Assembly (NCBI GenBank): GCA_963820105.1
Contig: CAWFYI010000001.1
Location: 62,001-126,000 of the forward strand
Direction: 5' to 3'
Length of the DNA stretch: 64,000 nucleotides
Source: CAWFYI01 sp963820105
GTDB taxonomy: Bacteria > Patescibacteriota > Saccharimonadia > Saccharimonadales > UBA4665
The number at the start of each line of letters is the position of its first letter. Position 1 is the first letter of the stretch. The notes below the pieces were generated by a model. That model had not been told where the DNA came from, did no database searches, and saw only the letters and a list, made by a program, of their open reading frames with translations. A program made the translations under genes and the position numbers. Positions 1 through 7,358 of this stretch are shown here, in pieces.

Positions 1-1036
1 CCTTCAGGCCCATTTTTTCTAATTTTAAAAGTTCCAGCTCCAGGAATTCTATTGGTACCCGGCGGATGGTGATGGATGAATTCGTAGTCACCGCGGCCGA
101 GATGAAGGTCATGGCTTCTACCGGATCTTCAGCTGGCGCGTAAGTGATGTTCTTGCGAATTTCCTTTACACCTTGTACGCGCAAGGTGCTGGTGCCCACG
201 CCCTCTATATGTATGCCGAGCCGCTGCAGGAAGAAACAAAGATCCTGCACCATGTAGTTGGCACTGGCCATCTTTATGACGGTCTCGCCCGGAGTGCGCG
301 CCGCGGCCATCAAAATGTTCTCGGTAGTAGTATCTCCGGATTCATACAGCACTACCGGCCTGACCGGCCTGACCGGGCTAGAAGTTATCTGATAATGTTC
401 GGATTTCGTAAACACGCCGACGCCGAACTCTTCCAGGCCGTACAAATGGGGCAGTACCGTGCGCCGGCCAAGCTCGCAGCCCCCGGAATACGGTATCTTG
501 AACTCCTTGGCCAGGTGCATTAGCGGACCGATGAACATAAGCACGCTGCGTGTCTTCTTGGCCGCCTCCTTGTCCATGTTTTCCAGGTCAAGCTTGGCCG
601 GCGGCTTGATCTCCAGGTCGTTGCTGCCAATCCAGCGCACATGCACGCCCATGCTGGTCAGCACTTCTACCAGACGGTTCACTTCTTCTATACGAGCGAC
701 GTTTTTCAGCTTGGTCGTGCCCTTGTTCAGCAGGCTGGCGCACAATAGGGCTACGGTGGCGTTCTTGCTGGTCTTGAGCGTGATTTCGCCTTTCAGTTCG
801 TTGCCGCCCTCTATGCGCAGGTTGATGGCGCCGCCGCTCAGACTGATCAATTGTTTGTTGAGTACGTCGCTGATGCGACCCAGCGTTTCCATGCTCAGGT
901 TCTGCCGGCCATGTTCCATGCGGTTCACCGCTGACTGAGAAGTATTGAGCCGCCGCGCGAACTCGGCCTGCGTGAGGCCCTTTTCTTGCCTTACTTGAGC
1001 AATAAGATGGCCGATTTTTTCATTCGTGGATGGCAT
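1..1036 (-). CDS. murA: HTH (XRE)-MurA fusion: UDP-GlcNAc 1-carboxyvinyltransferase, 3' end outside window
   Basis: Catalyses the first committed step of peptidoglycan synthesis, transfer of enolpyruvate from PEP to UDP-GlcNAc, in the cytoplasm. Seen: residues about 8-62 form an XRE-type helix-turn-helix (GLTQAEFARRLNTSQSAVNR), followed directly from about residue 70 by a MurA fold with the substrate-binding KN pair (LKTSKNAT) and the loop with the catalytic cysteine (PYSGGCELGRR). About 345 residues are present; the reading frame is still open at base 1, so the C-terminal part is missing from this window. MurA normally has no DNA-binding domain, so the fused HTH suggests a wall enzyme that can bind DNA, perhaps at its own promoter, where palindromes lie at 1048-1065 and further upstream. 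The start ATG (1034-1036) follows a possible TATTAT box at 1046-1051 that overlaps the first palindrome. Confidence is high for both domains, low for autoregulation. Confidence 0.9.
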   Translation of the reverse strand, partial: MPSTNEKIGHLIAQVRQEKGLTQAEFARRLNTSQSAVNRMEHGRQNLSMETLGRISDVLNKQLISLSGGAINLRIEGGNELKGEITLKTSKNATVALLCASLLNKGTTKLKNVARIEEVNRLVEVLTSMGVHVRWIGSNDLEIKPPAKLDLENMDKEAAKKTRSVLMFIGPLMHLAKEFKIPYSGGCELGRRTVLPHLYGLEEFGVGVFTKSEHYQITSSPVRPVRPVVLYESGDTTTENILMAAARTPGETVIKMASANYMVQDLCFFLQRLGIHIEGVGTSTLRVQGVKEIRKNITYAPAEDPVEAMTFISAAVTTNSSITIRRVPIEFLELELLKLEKMGLK

Positions 1037-1272
1037 TGTCACAGGATAATATCATATGTGATATTAAGTCTACAAGACCGGCCCCCAGACCGGCCCCCGG
1101 CCTTCGACGGTTGTGGCAACGGATCTTCATGCGCATACTTAGATTCACGATATATTATATATAATATGGATAACAGATTAAAGTATATGATATATCATAT
1201 ATCACCTAATCGAACGACGGTGGTTGACCGCATAGAATTGTTATAGAATAAGGGCAAGAAAAAGGAGGTCCA
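1037..1272. promoter_or_regulatory. Divergent murA/folE control region with three palindromes
   Basis: This 236-bp gap separates the divergent HTH-MurA and folE genes. Seen: AATATCA-N4-TGATATT at 1048-1065 (7-bp arms), a perfect 16-bp palindrome at 1152-1167 (ATATTATATATAATAT) and a perfect 18-bp palindrome at 1184-1201 (TATATGATATATCATATA). The first overlaps a possible -10 box of the HTH-MurA gene (TATTAT on the minus strand, 1046-1051). On the plus side an extended -10 (TGTTATAGA, 1239-1247) lies before folE. The shared ATATCA/TGATAT half-sites fit binding by an HTH dimer. That the fused HTH is the binder is inference. Confidence 0.5.
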
Positions 1273-1821
1273 GTGGAAGAACCCAGTGAGATCATTGCCG
1301 AACTTCTACCGTTCCTGGATAAAGAGCCGGGCCGGGAAGGCCTGGCAAAAACGCCGGTACGCTACCAAAAATTTATCAAGGAGTTCTTCGCCGAAAAACC
1401 GTTCAACCTTACGGTTTTCAAAAATGAGGGCTACGATGAGATGGTCATTCAGACCAACATCGCCTTTTACAGCATGTGCGAGCACCATCTGCTGCCATTT
1501 TTCGGTTACGGCGCCATTGCCTACATACCCGACAGACACATAGTAGGCCTGTCCAAACTGGCGCGTACGCTGGAACACTTCAGCCGCCGCCTGCAGACCC
1601 AGGAACGCCTGACCACCCAGGTCACGGAGTATCTCGCGGATAAACTCAAGCCCCAGGGTATCGGCGTGGTATTGAGCGCACGGCACCTTTGTATGGAAAT
1701 GCGCGGTATCGAGAAGCCGGGTACTCAGACGACCACCTCTTGCCTCAAAGGAACATTCAAGAGCAATTCACTTACCAGGAGCGAGTTCCTACAGATAGTG
1801 CAAAGCAACCTGATACAATAA
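1273..1821 (+). CDS. folE: GTP cyclohydrolase I
   Basis: Converts GTP to 7,8-dihydroneopterin triphosphate, the entry step of folate synthesis. The 182-aa length is typical of the family. Seen: the zinc/catalytic motif SMCEHHLLPF near residue 67, the YIPDRHIVGLSKLAR stretch, the QERLT motif and the second zinc cysteine in HLCMEMRGI. The start is GTG at 1273, chosen because a near-perfect Shine-Dalgarno (AAGGAGG, 1262-1268) ends four bases upstream and no better codon exists. It is followed after 59 bases by glyA, so the two probably share a transcript linking pterin supply to one-carbon loading. It is divergent from the HTH-MurA gene and shares its palindrome-rich control region. Confidence 0.97.
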   Translation: MEEPSEIIAELLPFLDKEPGREGLAKTPVRYQKFIKEFFAEKPFNLTVFKNEGYDEMVIQTNIAFYSMCEHHLLPFFGYGAIAYIPDRHIVGLSKLARTLEHFSRRLQTQERLTTQVTEYLADKLKPQGIGVVLSARHLCMEMRGIEKPGTQTTTSCLKGTFKSNSLTRSEFLQIVQSNLIQ

Positions 1822-1880
1822 AACTATGATATAGCTGCGTTTCAAACCATCCACATAAACCCTAAAGGAGAGATTATCCT

Positions 1881-3146
1881 ATGATAGATGAAGAAATTGA
1901 AGCGCTAATCAAAGCAGAAATAAAGAGGCAGACCGAAGGGCTGGAAATGATTCCCAGCGAGAACCACACGTCCGAAGACGTCTTGGCGGCGCTCGGCTCG
2001 CGCCTGACTGATAAATACTCCGAAGGCTATCCGGGGAAGCGCTACTATGGCGGCTGCGAAGTCGTAGACAAGGTCGAGAATCTGGCCCGCGACCGCGCCA
2101 CGAAACTGTTCGGCGTAAGCCACGCAAACGTGCAACCCTATTCCGGATCCCCGGCTAATATGGCCGTGTACTTCGCTCTGGTCGACCCGGGCGATACTGT
2201 CATGGGTATGGCGCTGTACTTCGGCGGCCACATGACACACGGGCTAAAGGCAAACTTCTCGGGTACGCTTTACAACTCGGTCCAGTACCAGACAGGCAAG
2301 GACGGCTTCCTGGATTACGAAACCATGGCCAAGCAGGTGGAAAAAGAGAAGCCCAAGCTAATCTTCGTGGGCGCCACTGCTTACCCGCGGATTTTCGATT
2401 GGAAGAAACTGCGCGAAATCGCCGACCTGTGCGGCGCCTGGCTCATCGCCGACACCTCGCATATAACCGGACTGATCGTAGCGGGCGAGCACCCTTCGCC
2501 AGCCGGCATCGCCGACGTCATAACGACCACTACGCATAAGACCCTGCGCGGCCCGCGCGGGGCGATTATCCTGTGCAACGGCAACCCGTCCAATCCGCTT
2601 AGGAAAGCACCGCGCACGAAGGAAAACCTGCCTACGCTGATCGACCGTGCCATCATACCGGGGCTGCAGGGCGGCCCGCACAATCATCAGACCGCGGCCA
2701 TAGCCGTGGCTCTGCGCGAAGCGGCTACGCCGGAATTCAAAGATTACGGCAAACAGATAGTAAAGAACGCAAAACGGCTGGCCGCGAAGCTAAACGACAA
2801 AGGCTACGACCTGGTCACTGGCGGCACGGACAACCACTTGCTGCTAATCGACCTGACGAACAAGAAAGTAAGCGGCGCAGAGGCCGAAAGGGCACTGGGC
2901 AAGGCCGGCATAACCGTCAATAAGAACACCGTGCCATTCGAGCCGCGCTCGCCCTTCGATCCTAGCGGCATCCGCTTGGGCACGCCGGCTTTGACGACCC
3001 GCGGCATGAAAGAAAGCGAGATGGACCAGATAGCTGAATGGATAGACCGCGCCATCGCCGGCCATAAGGATGAATCAAAATTGGCCGCGGTTCACAAAGA
3101 AGTCCGCGAGCTGACCAGCAAATTTCCTCTGCCCGGCGGTCGCTAA
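1881..3146 (+). CDS. glyA: Serine hydroxymethyltransferase
   Basis: PLP enzyme that moves the serine hydroxymethyl group to tetrahydrofolate, giving glycine and methylene-THF. At 421 aa it is full length. Seen: the N-terminal GLEMIPSENHTS and YSEGYPGKRYYGG substrate motifs, the PLP-lysine segment TTTTHKTLRGPRG around residue 225, and the C-terminal LGTPALTTRGM motif. ATG at 1881 has a good SD (AAAGGAGAG) about 9 bases upstream. It sits downstream of folE and converges on murB. Its stop codon lies inside the first unit of a three-fold 11-bp tandem repeat (3141-3172). Confidence 0.98.
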   Translation: MIDEEIEALIKAEIKRQTEGLEMIPSENHTSEDVLAALGSRLTDKYSEGYPGKRYYGGCEVVDKVENLARDRATKLFGVSHANVQPYSGSPANMAVYFALVDPGDTVMGMALYFGGHMTHGLKANFSGTLYNSVQYQTGKDGFLDYETMAKQVEKEKPKLIFVGATAYPRIFDWKKLREIADLCGAWLIADTSHITGLIVAGEHPSPAGIADVITTTTHKTLRGPRGAIILCNGNPSNPLRKAPRTKENLPTLIDRAIIPGLQGGPHNHQTAAIAVALREAATPEFKDYGKQIVKNAKRLAAKLNDKGYDLVTGGTDNHLLLIDLTNKKVSGAEAERALGKAGITVNKNTVPFEPRSPFDPSGIRLGTPALTTRGMKESEMDQIAEWIDRAIAGHKDESKLAAVHKEVRELTSKFPLPGGR

Positions 3147-3172
3147 GAACTCGCTAAGAACTCGCTAAGAAC
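3141..3172. repeat. Three tandem 11-bp repeats spanning the glyA stop
   Basis: The unit CGCTAAGAACT occurs at 3141-3151 and 3152-3162, with a third nearly complete copy at 3163-3172. The glyA stop codon TAA is in the first copy. This looks like local slippage duplication at the end of the gene; loss or gain of units would not change the protein. Confidence 0.85.
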
Positions 3173-3196
3173 CACTAAAGCTAGCCAAAACAGCCG

Positions 3197-4264
3197 CTAA
3201 ACGATAAGTTCAGGCTCCTGCTCCAGCGTGATGCCGAACTTGGCCTGCACAGCGTCGACGATTTTCTGTTTGAACTTGAGCAGATCCGCAGTCGACCCGG
3301 CCTTTTCGTTCACCAGTACCAGCGACTGTTTCGGCCAGGTGGCCATGCCGGTCGCTTCATCGTGGTAATCTTTAAAACCGGCCTGTTCTATAAGCCACGC
3401 GGCCGACAGCTTCACGCCTCCTTTGGTTTCGCCGCTGACGGTTCCGTCGATCCTGGCGTCGCTGGCGGCCCAGTGCGGTATGTTCTCAAACCGATCATGA
3501 AGCTCGGTGAACTTCATTTCGCTCACTATGGGATTGGCGAAGAATGAACCTGTGTTGCGGACCACGGCAGGATCCGGCAGTTTACTGGTACGTATGTGTA
3601 TAACAGCCTCGCGCAGGGCGGCCGGCGTGTATTCTGTTATGTCACCCGCCTCAAAATAAGCCTGGACCGAGTTGTAGAACGGCGGCATGGGGTTTCCTTT
3701 GCGTAAATTAAGCGTGATTCCCGTGATGAAAAAGCGGCCGCGGTCCGGCCCCGTCTTGAAGCGGCTGTCACGGTAACTAAACCCGCAATCGCTTCCGGGT
3801 AGAGTTACGAATTTACCTTCTTTGGTGTCAAAGGCTTCCACGGTAGCGAGGGTCTGTGATATCTCCTGTCCGTAAGCGCCAACGTTTTGGACCGGCGTGG
3901 CTCCGGTAGAACCCGGGATCAGGCTCAGCGCCTCTATTCCGGTTAACCCGGCGTCCACGCTGCGCTTCACCGCGCCGTCCCATGCCTCGCCGCTGCCAAG
4001 TGTCAGATAAACGTTATCTTCGTCTTCCTGGTTAACCTCATAGCCCGTAATGTTATCCACCAGAACCAGGCCGGGAAAGCCGTTGTCTCCCCAGATGATA
4101 TTGCTGCCTCCGCCTATCATTATCACTGGCAGCTTCCGCGCACGCGCCCACTCTACAGCTTCCGCGACTTCGGAACGCGAGCTCACCCGCGCCAGATAAG
4201 CGGCCGGCCCGCCCAAGCCCATGGTGGAATACGCCGCGAGGGACACGTTCTCTGAGACATTCAT
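3197..4264 (-). CDS. murB: UDP-N-acetylmuramate dehydrogenase
   Basis: FAD enzyme that reduces UDP-GlcNAc-enolpyruvate to UDP-MurNAc, directly after MurA in the pathway. The 355-aa length matches the E. coli-like type. Seen: YSTMGLGGPAAYL at the N-terminus, the FAD-binding IMIGGGSNI and IPGSTGATPVQNVGAYGQE motifs, and RNTGSFFANPI carrying the serine that protonates the intermediate. On the minus strand a TATAAT box (4273-4278) lies 8 nt before the ATG (4262-4264) with no Shine-Dalgarno, so the mRNA may be leaderless. It converges on glyA and is near, but divergent from, an XRE regulator gene. Confidence 0.97.
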   Translation of the reverse strand: MNVSENVSLAAYSTMGLGGPAAYLARVSSRSEVAEAVEWARARKLPVIMIGGGSNIIWGDNGFPGLVLVDNITGYEVNQEDEDNVYLTLGSGEAWDGAVKRSVDAGLTGIEALSLIPGSTGATPVQNVGAYGQEISQTLATVEAFDTKEGKFVTLPGSDCGFSYRDSRFKTGPDRGRFFITGITLNLRKGNPMPPFYNSVQAYFEAGDITEYTPAALREAVIHIRTSKLPDPAVVRNTGSFFANPIVSEMKFTELHDRFENIPHWAASDARIDGTVSGETKGGVKLSAAWLIEQAGFKDYHDEATGMATWPKQSLVLVNEKAGSTADLLKFKQKIVDAVQAKFGITLEQEPELIV

Positions 4265-4348
4265 CTTATTTGATTATACAGCTTATGGGTCAAGGGGCAG
4301 TTAGCCTAGGCTTGCACTAACACCCCGCCAGGATTATTATGAGATAGT

Positions 4349-4894
4349 ATGAGTAAACCAAATACACCATACACCACTTTGGGCAGCCATCTGAAATACG
4401 TGCGGGAGCAATCACGCCAAAGCCTATCCGAAGTATCCGGGGCGGTAGAGATAGACGAAGAACGTTTACGCCGGATCGAAGCCGGACTAGAACGCCCTGC
4501 GGAAGACATATTATTGCTCCTGATCAGCCATTTTGGCGTTGCTGACCGTGAAGCTGTACAACTGTGGGAACTGGCCAATTATGACAGCGACATGCCGGGC
4601 CAGATAAAATCTGATGACGGCCAGCAAATCAACGCCAAGAGCGTGGTTATGGTAGTAGGATTCGATACACGCACCATATACAGCGATGGGCTGGACGTTC
4701 TCTGGAACAATGCCGGCCTGACACTTAATTTCACGCAAGCTACAAGTCCCTCACAACGTATGCCCGTGGCGCGGGTGGGTATGAGTTTCGAACAAGCCGA
4801 ACGTGTCCTCAGCACTCTGCAAAAGGCGCTTCTTCACGCCAAGTACGTGGGCGATACGAAGTTCCTGCCGCCCTCCACGACTGATAAGACGTAA
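4349..4894 (+). CDS. XRE-family regulator with C-terminal DUF3467-like domain
   Basis: A 181-aa cytoplasmic protein. Seen: residues about 10-65 form an XRE helix-turn-helix (LKYVREQSRQSLSEVSGAVE... LRRIEAGLERP), and the C-terminal 75 residues (VVGFDTRTIYSDG ... PVARVGMSFEQAERVLSTLQ) resemble the DUF3467 family, whose function is not established. The combination suggests DNA binding coupled to an unknown ligand or partner. A TATTAT box lies 8-9 nt before the ATG, as in other leaderless genes here. Target genes cannot be deduced from position. Confidence is good for the HTH, moderate for DUF3467. Confidence 0.75.
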   Translation: MSKPNTPYTTLGSHLKYVREQSRQSLSEVSGAVEIDEERLRRIEAGLERPAEDILLLLISHFGVADREAVQLWELANYDSDMPGQIKSDDGQQINAKSVVMVVGFDTRTIYSDGLDVLWNNAGLTLNFTQATSPSQRMPVARVGMSFEQAERVLSTLQKALLHAKYVGDTKFLPPSTTDKT

Positions 4895-4988
4895 CAGGTC
4901 TGTAAGATTTCTAACAGATTTTCCCAATAAACGGGCATATTCTTCAACAGTCACGCCAAAAATTATGCCAAACAAAAAAGGATACCAC

Positions 4989-5069
4989 ATGACCATTGAA
5001 AAAATGCTGCAGAATCTCCATGCGATGGCCAAGCATACGGCTAAGCCCTTGCCCAAAACCAAGGAATAG
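4989..5069 (+). CDS. Small 26-aa peptide with strong SD and its own terminator
   Basis: A short frame starting MTIEKMLQNLHAMAKHT and ending in a Lys/Pro-rich tail. Seen: a Shine-Dalgarno (AAAAAAGGA, 4975-4982) six bases before the ATG, and a rho-independent terminator whose stem begins in the stop codon. The peptide is basic, with a possible amphipathic helix in its first half. An in-frame ATG at 4965 would give 34 aa but lacks an SD. I do not recognise a family. Translation is inferred from these signals only. Confidence 0.45.
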   Translation: MTIEKMLQNLHAMAKHTAKPLPKTKE

Positions 5070-5106
5070 CGGCCCGCCTATTTAGAAGAAGCGGCCGCTT
5101 TTTTTT
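5068..5106 (+). terminator. Rho-independent terminator
   Basis: Stem AGCGGCC (5068-5074) pairs with GGCCGCT (5093-5099), with an 18-nt loop, followed by eight T (5099-5106). It ends the small-peptide transcript on the plus strand and overlaps the 3' end of the convergent transporter gene. Confidence 0.75.
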
Positions 5107-6019
5107 CGGGGCTGGTTACGTCCCGGGTGTCGCGCGCTATCATCAGTATCGCGCCTGTCAGCACCAAGCCTCCGATACTTTGCGTAAGCGTCAGGCTCTG
5201 GTGGAGCCAGAAGTAACCGACCAGCACTGCCGAAGCCGGCCAAGCCAGCTCCAGTATGGCCGCCCGCGAAGCCTTGACCCGTTTAAGCCCGAAATAGTAG
5301 ATCATCAAGGCTACCAGGCCGGTGGAGAAAGTAATAGCTACAAGATATTTGAACTGGCTGAAAGTTATGGTGCCGACAGCATGCGCACTGCCGGACAGCG
5401 CCACGAAAAGCATGGCGAAAAACGGCGTGATCCCAAAACGGGCCGCTGTGACATGGAACGACGAAGTTCCCTTTAATGCGTACTTAGAAAATGCCGTGGA
5501 AGTACCCCAAGCCGCCGCCGCGCCCACAGCAAACAGCGCGGCTACCAGCGTTCCGTTGCCAGTCGAAAGGTTAACTCCGACTTTCGGGAACGTCGCGAAG
5601 TAAGCTGCCACCAGGGCAATGACTGACAATCCCATAAACCGCCTGGTCAGCGGTTCGCGCAGTAGCAGAGCCGAAGCGGTAATGGCGAACACAGGGTTCA
5701 GCTGTTGAAGTAGTATGACCACCGAAAATGGTATGTACTGAATCCTCCCTAAGGCTGCCGTGTACAAAATCGTGCCCGCAGCGCCGGACAACAGTGATAC
5801 GCCGGCGATGGCCAGCCACTGTTTGCGCGTCAGCTGCTTGAAATAGCGCCACGAGAACGCCAGGATCGGCAGTATTACGATGAAGCCAAAGGTATGCTCC
5901 CAAAAGACTATCACCGGCGCCGGCAGGGTATATAGATGCCGCCTCAATAGCCCGTCGACGCTCCAAAGTAAAGCTGCCGCCACCACGGCCCCCGGGCCGT
6001 AATATTTATCGTTCTTCAT
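5078..6019 (-). CDS. EamA/DMT-family transporter
   Basis: A 313-aa integral membrane protein with about ten hydrophobic helices in two homologous five-helix halves, the hallmark of the drug/metabolite (DMT, EamA) superfamily of small-molecule exporters. Seen: the first half begins AAALLWSVDGLLRRHLY, the second around AWGTSTAFSKYAL. The start MKNDKYY at 6017-6019 was preferred over an upstream in-frame start because AAAGGG lies 7 bases before it. The substrate cannot be told. A leader of over 100 nt upstream (6020-6150) holds two short GC hairpins around CGTATAG. This is one of three DMT-type transporters in the window. Confidence 0.85.
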   Translation of the reverse strand: MKNDKYYGPGAVVAAALLWSVDGLLRRHLYTLPAPVIVFWEHTFGFIVILPILAFSWRYFKQLTRKQWLAIAGVSLLSGAAGTILYTAALGRIQYIPFSVVILLQQLNPVFAITASALLLREPLTRRFMGLSVIALVAAYFATFPKVGVNLSTGNGTLVAALFAVGAAAAWGTSTAFSKYALKGTSSFHVTAARFGITPFFAMLFVALSGSAHAVGTITFSQFKYLVAITFSTGLVALMIYYFGLKRVKASRAAILELAWPASAVLVGYFWLHQSLTLTQSIGGLVLTGAILMIARDTRDVTSPEKKAAASSK

Positions 6020-6205
6020 GTGTTTCCCTTTCTGCTGCTGATAAAGCAACACCCCGACTGATATCGAGGTCCCGACTATACGGTCGGCCCATGAATCTCA
6101 CATGGTCATCCGTGTCTTAAGGACAACGGTCGACGGCTATACGTCCGATTGGCGAATTTCACGCCACCCACAGGATTAATTGTTAAGCATGAATATAATA
6201 GCACA

Positions 6206-6562
6206 CTACCATACGCCGAAAATACGGGTGATGATCAGCACCAAGGCGATAAGGATTATGCCTCCTGCCTGCACGAAAGGCTCGCTGCCCGTGGGAGGCA
6301 GCTTTCCTTGTCGTATAGCTTCGTCAGCCGCCTTGAACCTAAAATAACCTACCGAAGCCATGAAACCCCCGAGCGCTATGGCCATTATGCCTATGATGCT
6401 GCGCGCGCTTGAATTGTCGCCGAGCTGGGTCAGGGCTACGCCGCCCGCCATCACCGCCAAAGATGTCCTGATCCATGCCAGCAACGTCCGCTCATTAGCT
6501 AGAAGAAACCGGACATCCGGGCCAAGGCGCTTGGATTTAATTTGTTTACTGGTCGTGCTCAC
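6206..6562 (-). CDS. DUF202 (YidH-like) membrane protein
   Basis: A 118-aa protein with the DUF202 signature LLANERTLLAWIRTSLAVMAGG near residue 20 and three predicted membrane helices. The family is widespread and small, and its function is not established. The start is GTG at 6562, and a TATACT box lies 8 nt upstream on the minus strand without a Shine-Dalgarno, which fits a leaderless transcript. The next gene on the same strand, upstream at 6617-6901, is a MazG-like protein; the 54-nt gap and separate -10 boxes argue for independent transcription. Confidence 0.85.
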   Translation of the reverse strand: MSTTSKQIKSKRLGPDVRFLLANERTLLAWIRTSLAVMAGGVALTQLGDNSSARSIIGIMAIALGGFMASVGYFRFKAADEAIRQGKLPPTGSEPFVQAGGIILIALVLIITRIFGVW

Positions 6563-6616
6563 GTATACTCAGTATAAAATATGCCAACAAGGAAGACAAA
6601 GTGTTAGAGGAGCCGG

Positions 6617-6901
6617 CTAAGAGCGGTCTTGCCGGTACTTGGCCTGCGCTTCTATCGCCAGCTCTACGCATTCCTCGGGCGTATAGCCCAGATCGTCGCA
6701 CCAACGGATGGTAGAAAATATGACATTTCCCATCTCTTTTTTAAGCTCGGCTTCGTTAAGCTCCTGGCCCTCATCGTGATCCCTGGCCAGACGGTGAAGA
6801 TCTCCTATTGTCACGCCTTGCCTTATGAGTATCTCGTCAAGAGTTAGTTTATCGTTGCCCCAGATAGACCTGGCTTTTTGAAGTAGTTTATTGATATCCA
6901 T
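6617..6901 (-). CDS. MazG-like nucleotide pyrophosphohydrolase-related protein
   Basis: A 94-aa helical protein. Seen: the second half (EAELKKEMGNVIFSTIRWCDDLGYTPEE) matches the MazG-type pattern, in which acidic residues in ELxxEMGN bind Mg2+. The usual first acidic pair (EExxE) is less clear; HDEGQELNEAELKKE is a candidate. MazG-type proteins hydrolyse (d)NTPs to NMPs and pyrophosphate and act as house-cleaning enzymes. The size suits a single-domain dimer. A TATTAT box six nt before the ATG suggests a leaderless mRNA. Confidence 0.65.
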   Translation of the reverse strand: MDINKLLQKARSIWGNDKLTLDEILIRQGVTIGDLHRLARDHDEGQELNEAELKKEMGNVIFSTIRWCDDLGYTPEECVELAIEAQAKYRQDRS

Positions 6902-6947
6902 GCGCCCATAATACTATATAAACGCTTACGTTTGCTATCCTATAGCT

Positions 6948-7190
6948 ATGAAACATAAGGCGGAGAACTATTTTGGCTGGTACGGCGTTCTGGCCATCAT
7001 TTTGGCGTACTTCTTAGTAAGTTTTAATGTCATTACGGTCAAGAGCCTGATCTACCAGTTGCTAAACCTTACGGGAGCTGTAGGAATAATAGTTGTAGCC
7101 ATGTCAAAGAAAGACGCCCAGCCTGCGGTCCTTAATGCTATCTGGGCGGCCATAGCAATAATATCCATAGTTACCATCATCGTCAGATAG
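6948..7190 (+). CDS. Small CBU_0592-like membrane protein
   Basis: An 80-aa protein with three hydrophobic helices and almost no soluble part. The pattern GWYGVLAIILAYFLVSF ... IYQLLNLTGAVGII resembles the small CBU_0592-type membrane proteins, whose role is unknown. An extended -10 (TGCTATCCT) ends six nt before the ATG, divergent from the MazG-like gene, and there is no Shine-Dalgarno, so it is probably leaderless. The tRNA-Arg gene follows on the opposite strand. Confidence 0.7.
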   Translation: MKHKAENYFGWYGVLAIILAYFLVSFNVITVKSLIYQLLNLTGAVGIIVVAMSKKDAQPAVLNAIWAAIAIISIVTIIVR

Positions 7191-7214
7191 TACCAAGGGT
7201 TGAAGTATGCAATC

Positions 7215-7291
7215 TGGTACCCGCGGAGGGATTCGAACCCCCGACTTTCGCGTCCGAAGCGCGACGCTCTAATCCACTGAGCTACGCGGGC
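7215..7291 (-). tRNA. tRNA-Arg (anticodon UCG)
   Basis: On the minus strand a full cloverleaf is visible: acceptor GCCCGCG/CGCGGGT (with a G-U end pair), D-arm with GCTCAGTGG, anticodon stem TCGCG/CGCGA around loop CTTCGGA (anticodon TCG, reads CGA), T-arm GGGGG-TTCGAAT-CCCTC, and an encoded CCA at 7215-7217. It is divergent from folC. Confidence 0.95.
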
Positions 7292-7358
7292 ATAACTATA
7301 TTATAGTCGATTGTCGTATACTGAATCTTATCAAATCAAAGAAGGAAAGCGTACAGCA

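Noticed and set aside
3141..3172. Short direct repeats as a CRISPR start
   Set aside because: Units are 11 bp and abut without spacers; no cas genes are present in the window.
6020..6150. Riboswitch before the DMT transporter (guanidine or similar)
   Set aside because: Two small hairpins are visible, but I could not match the conserved cores of known classes.
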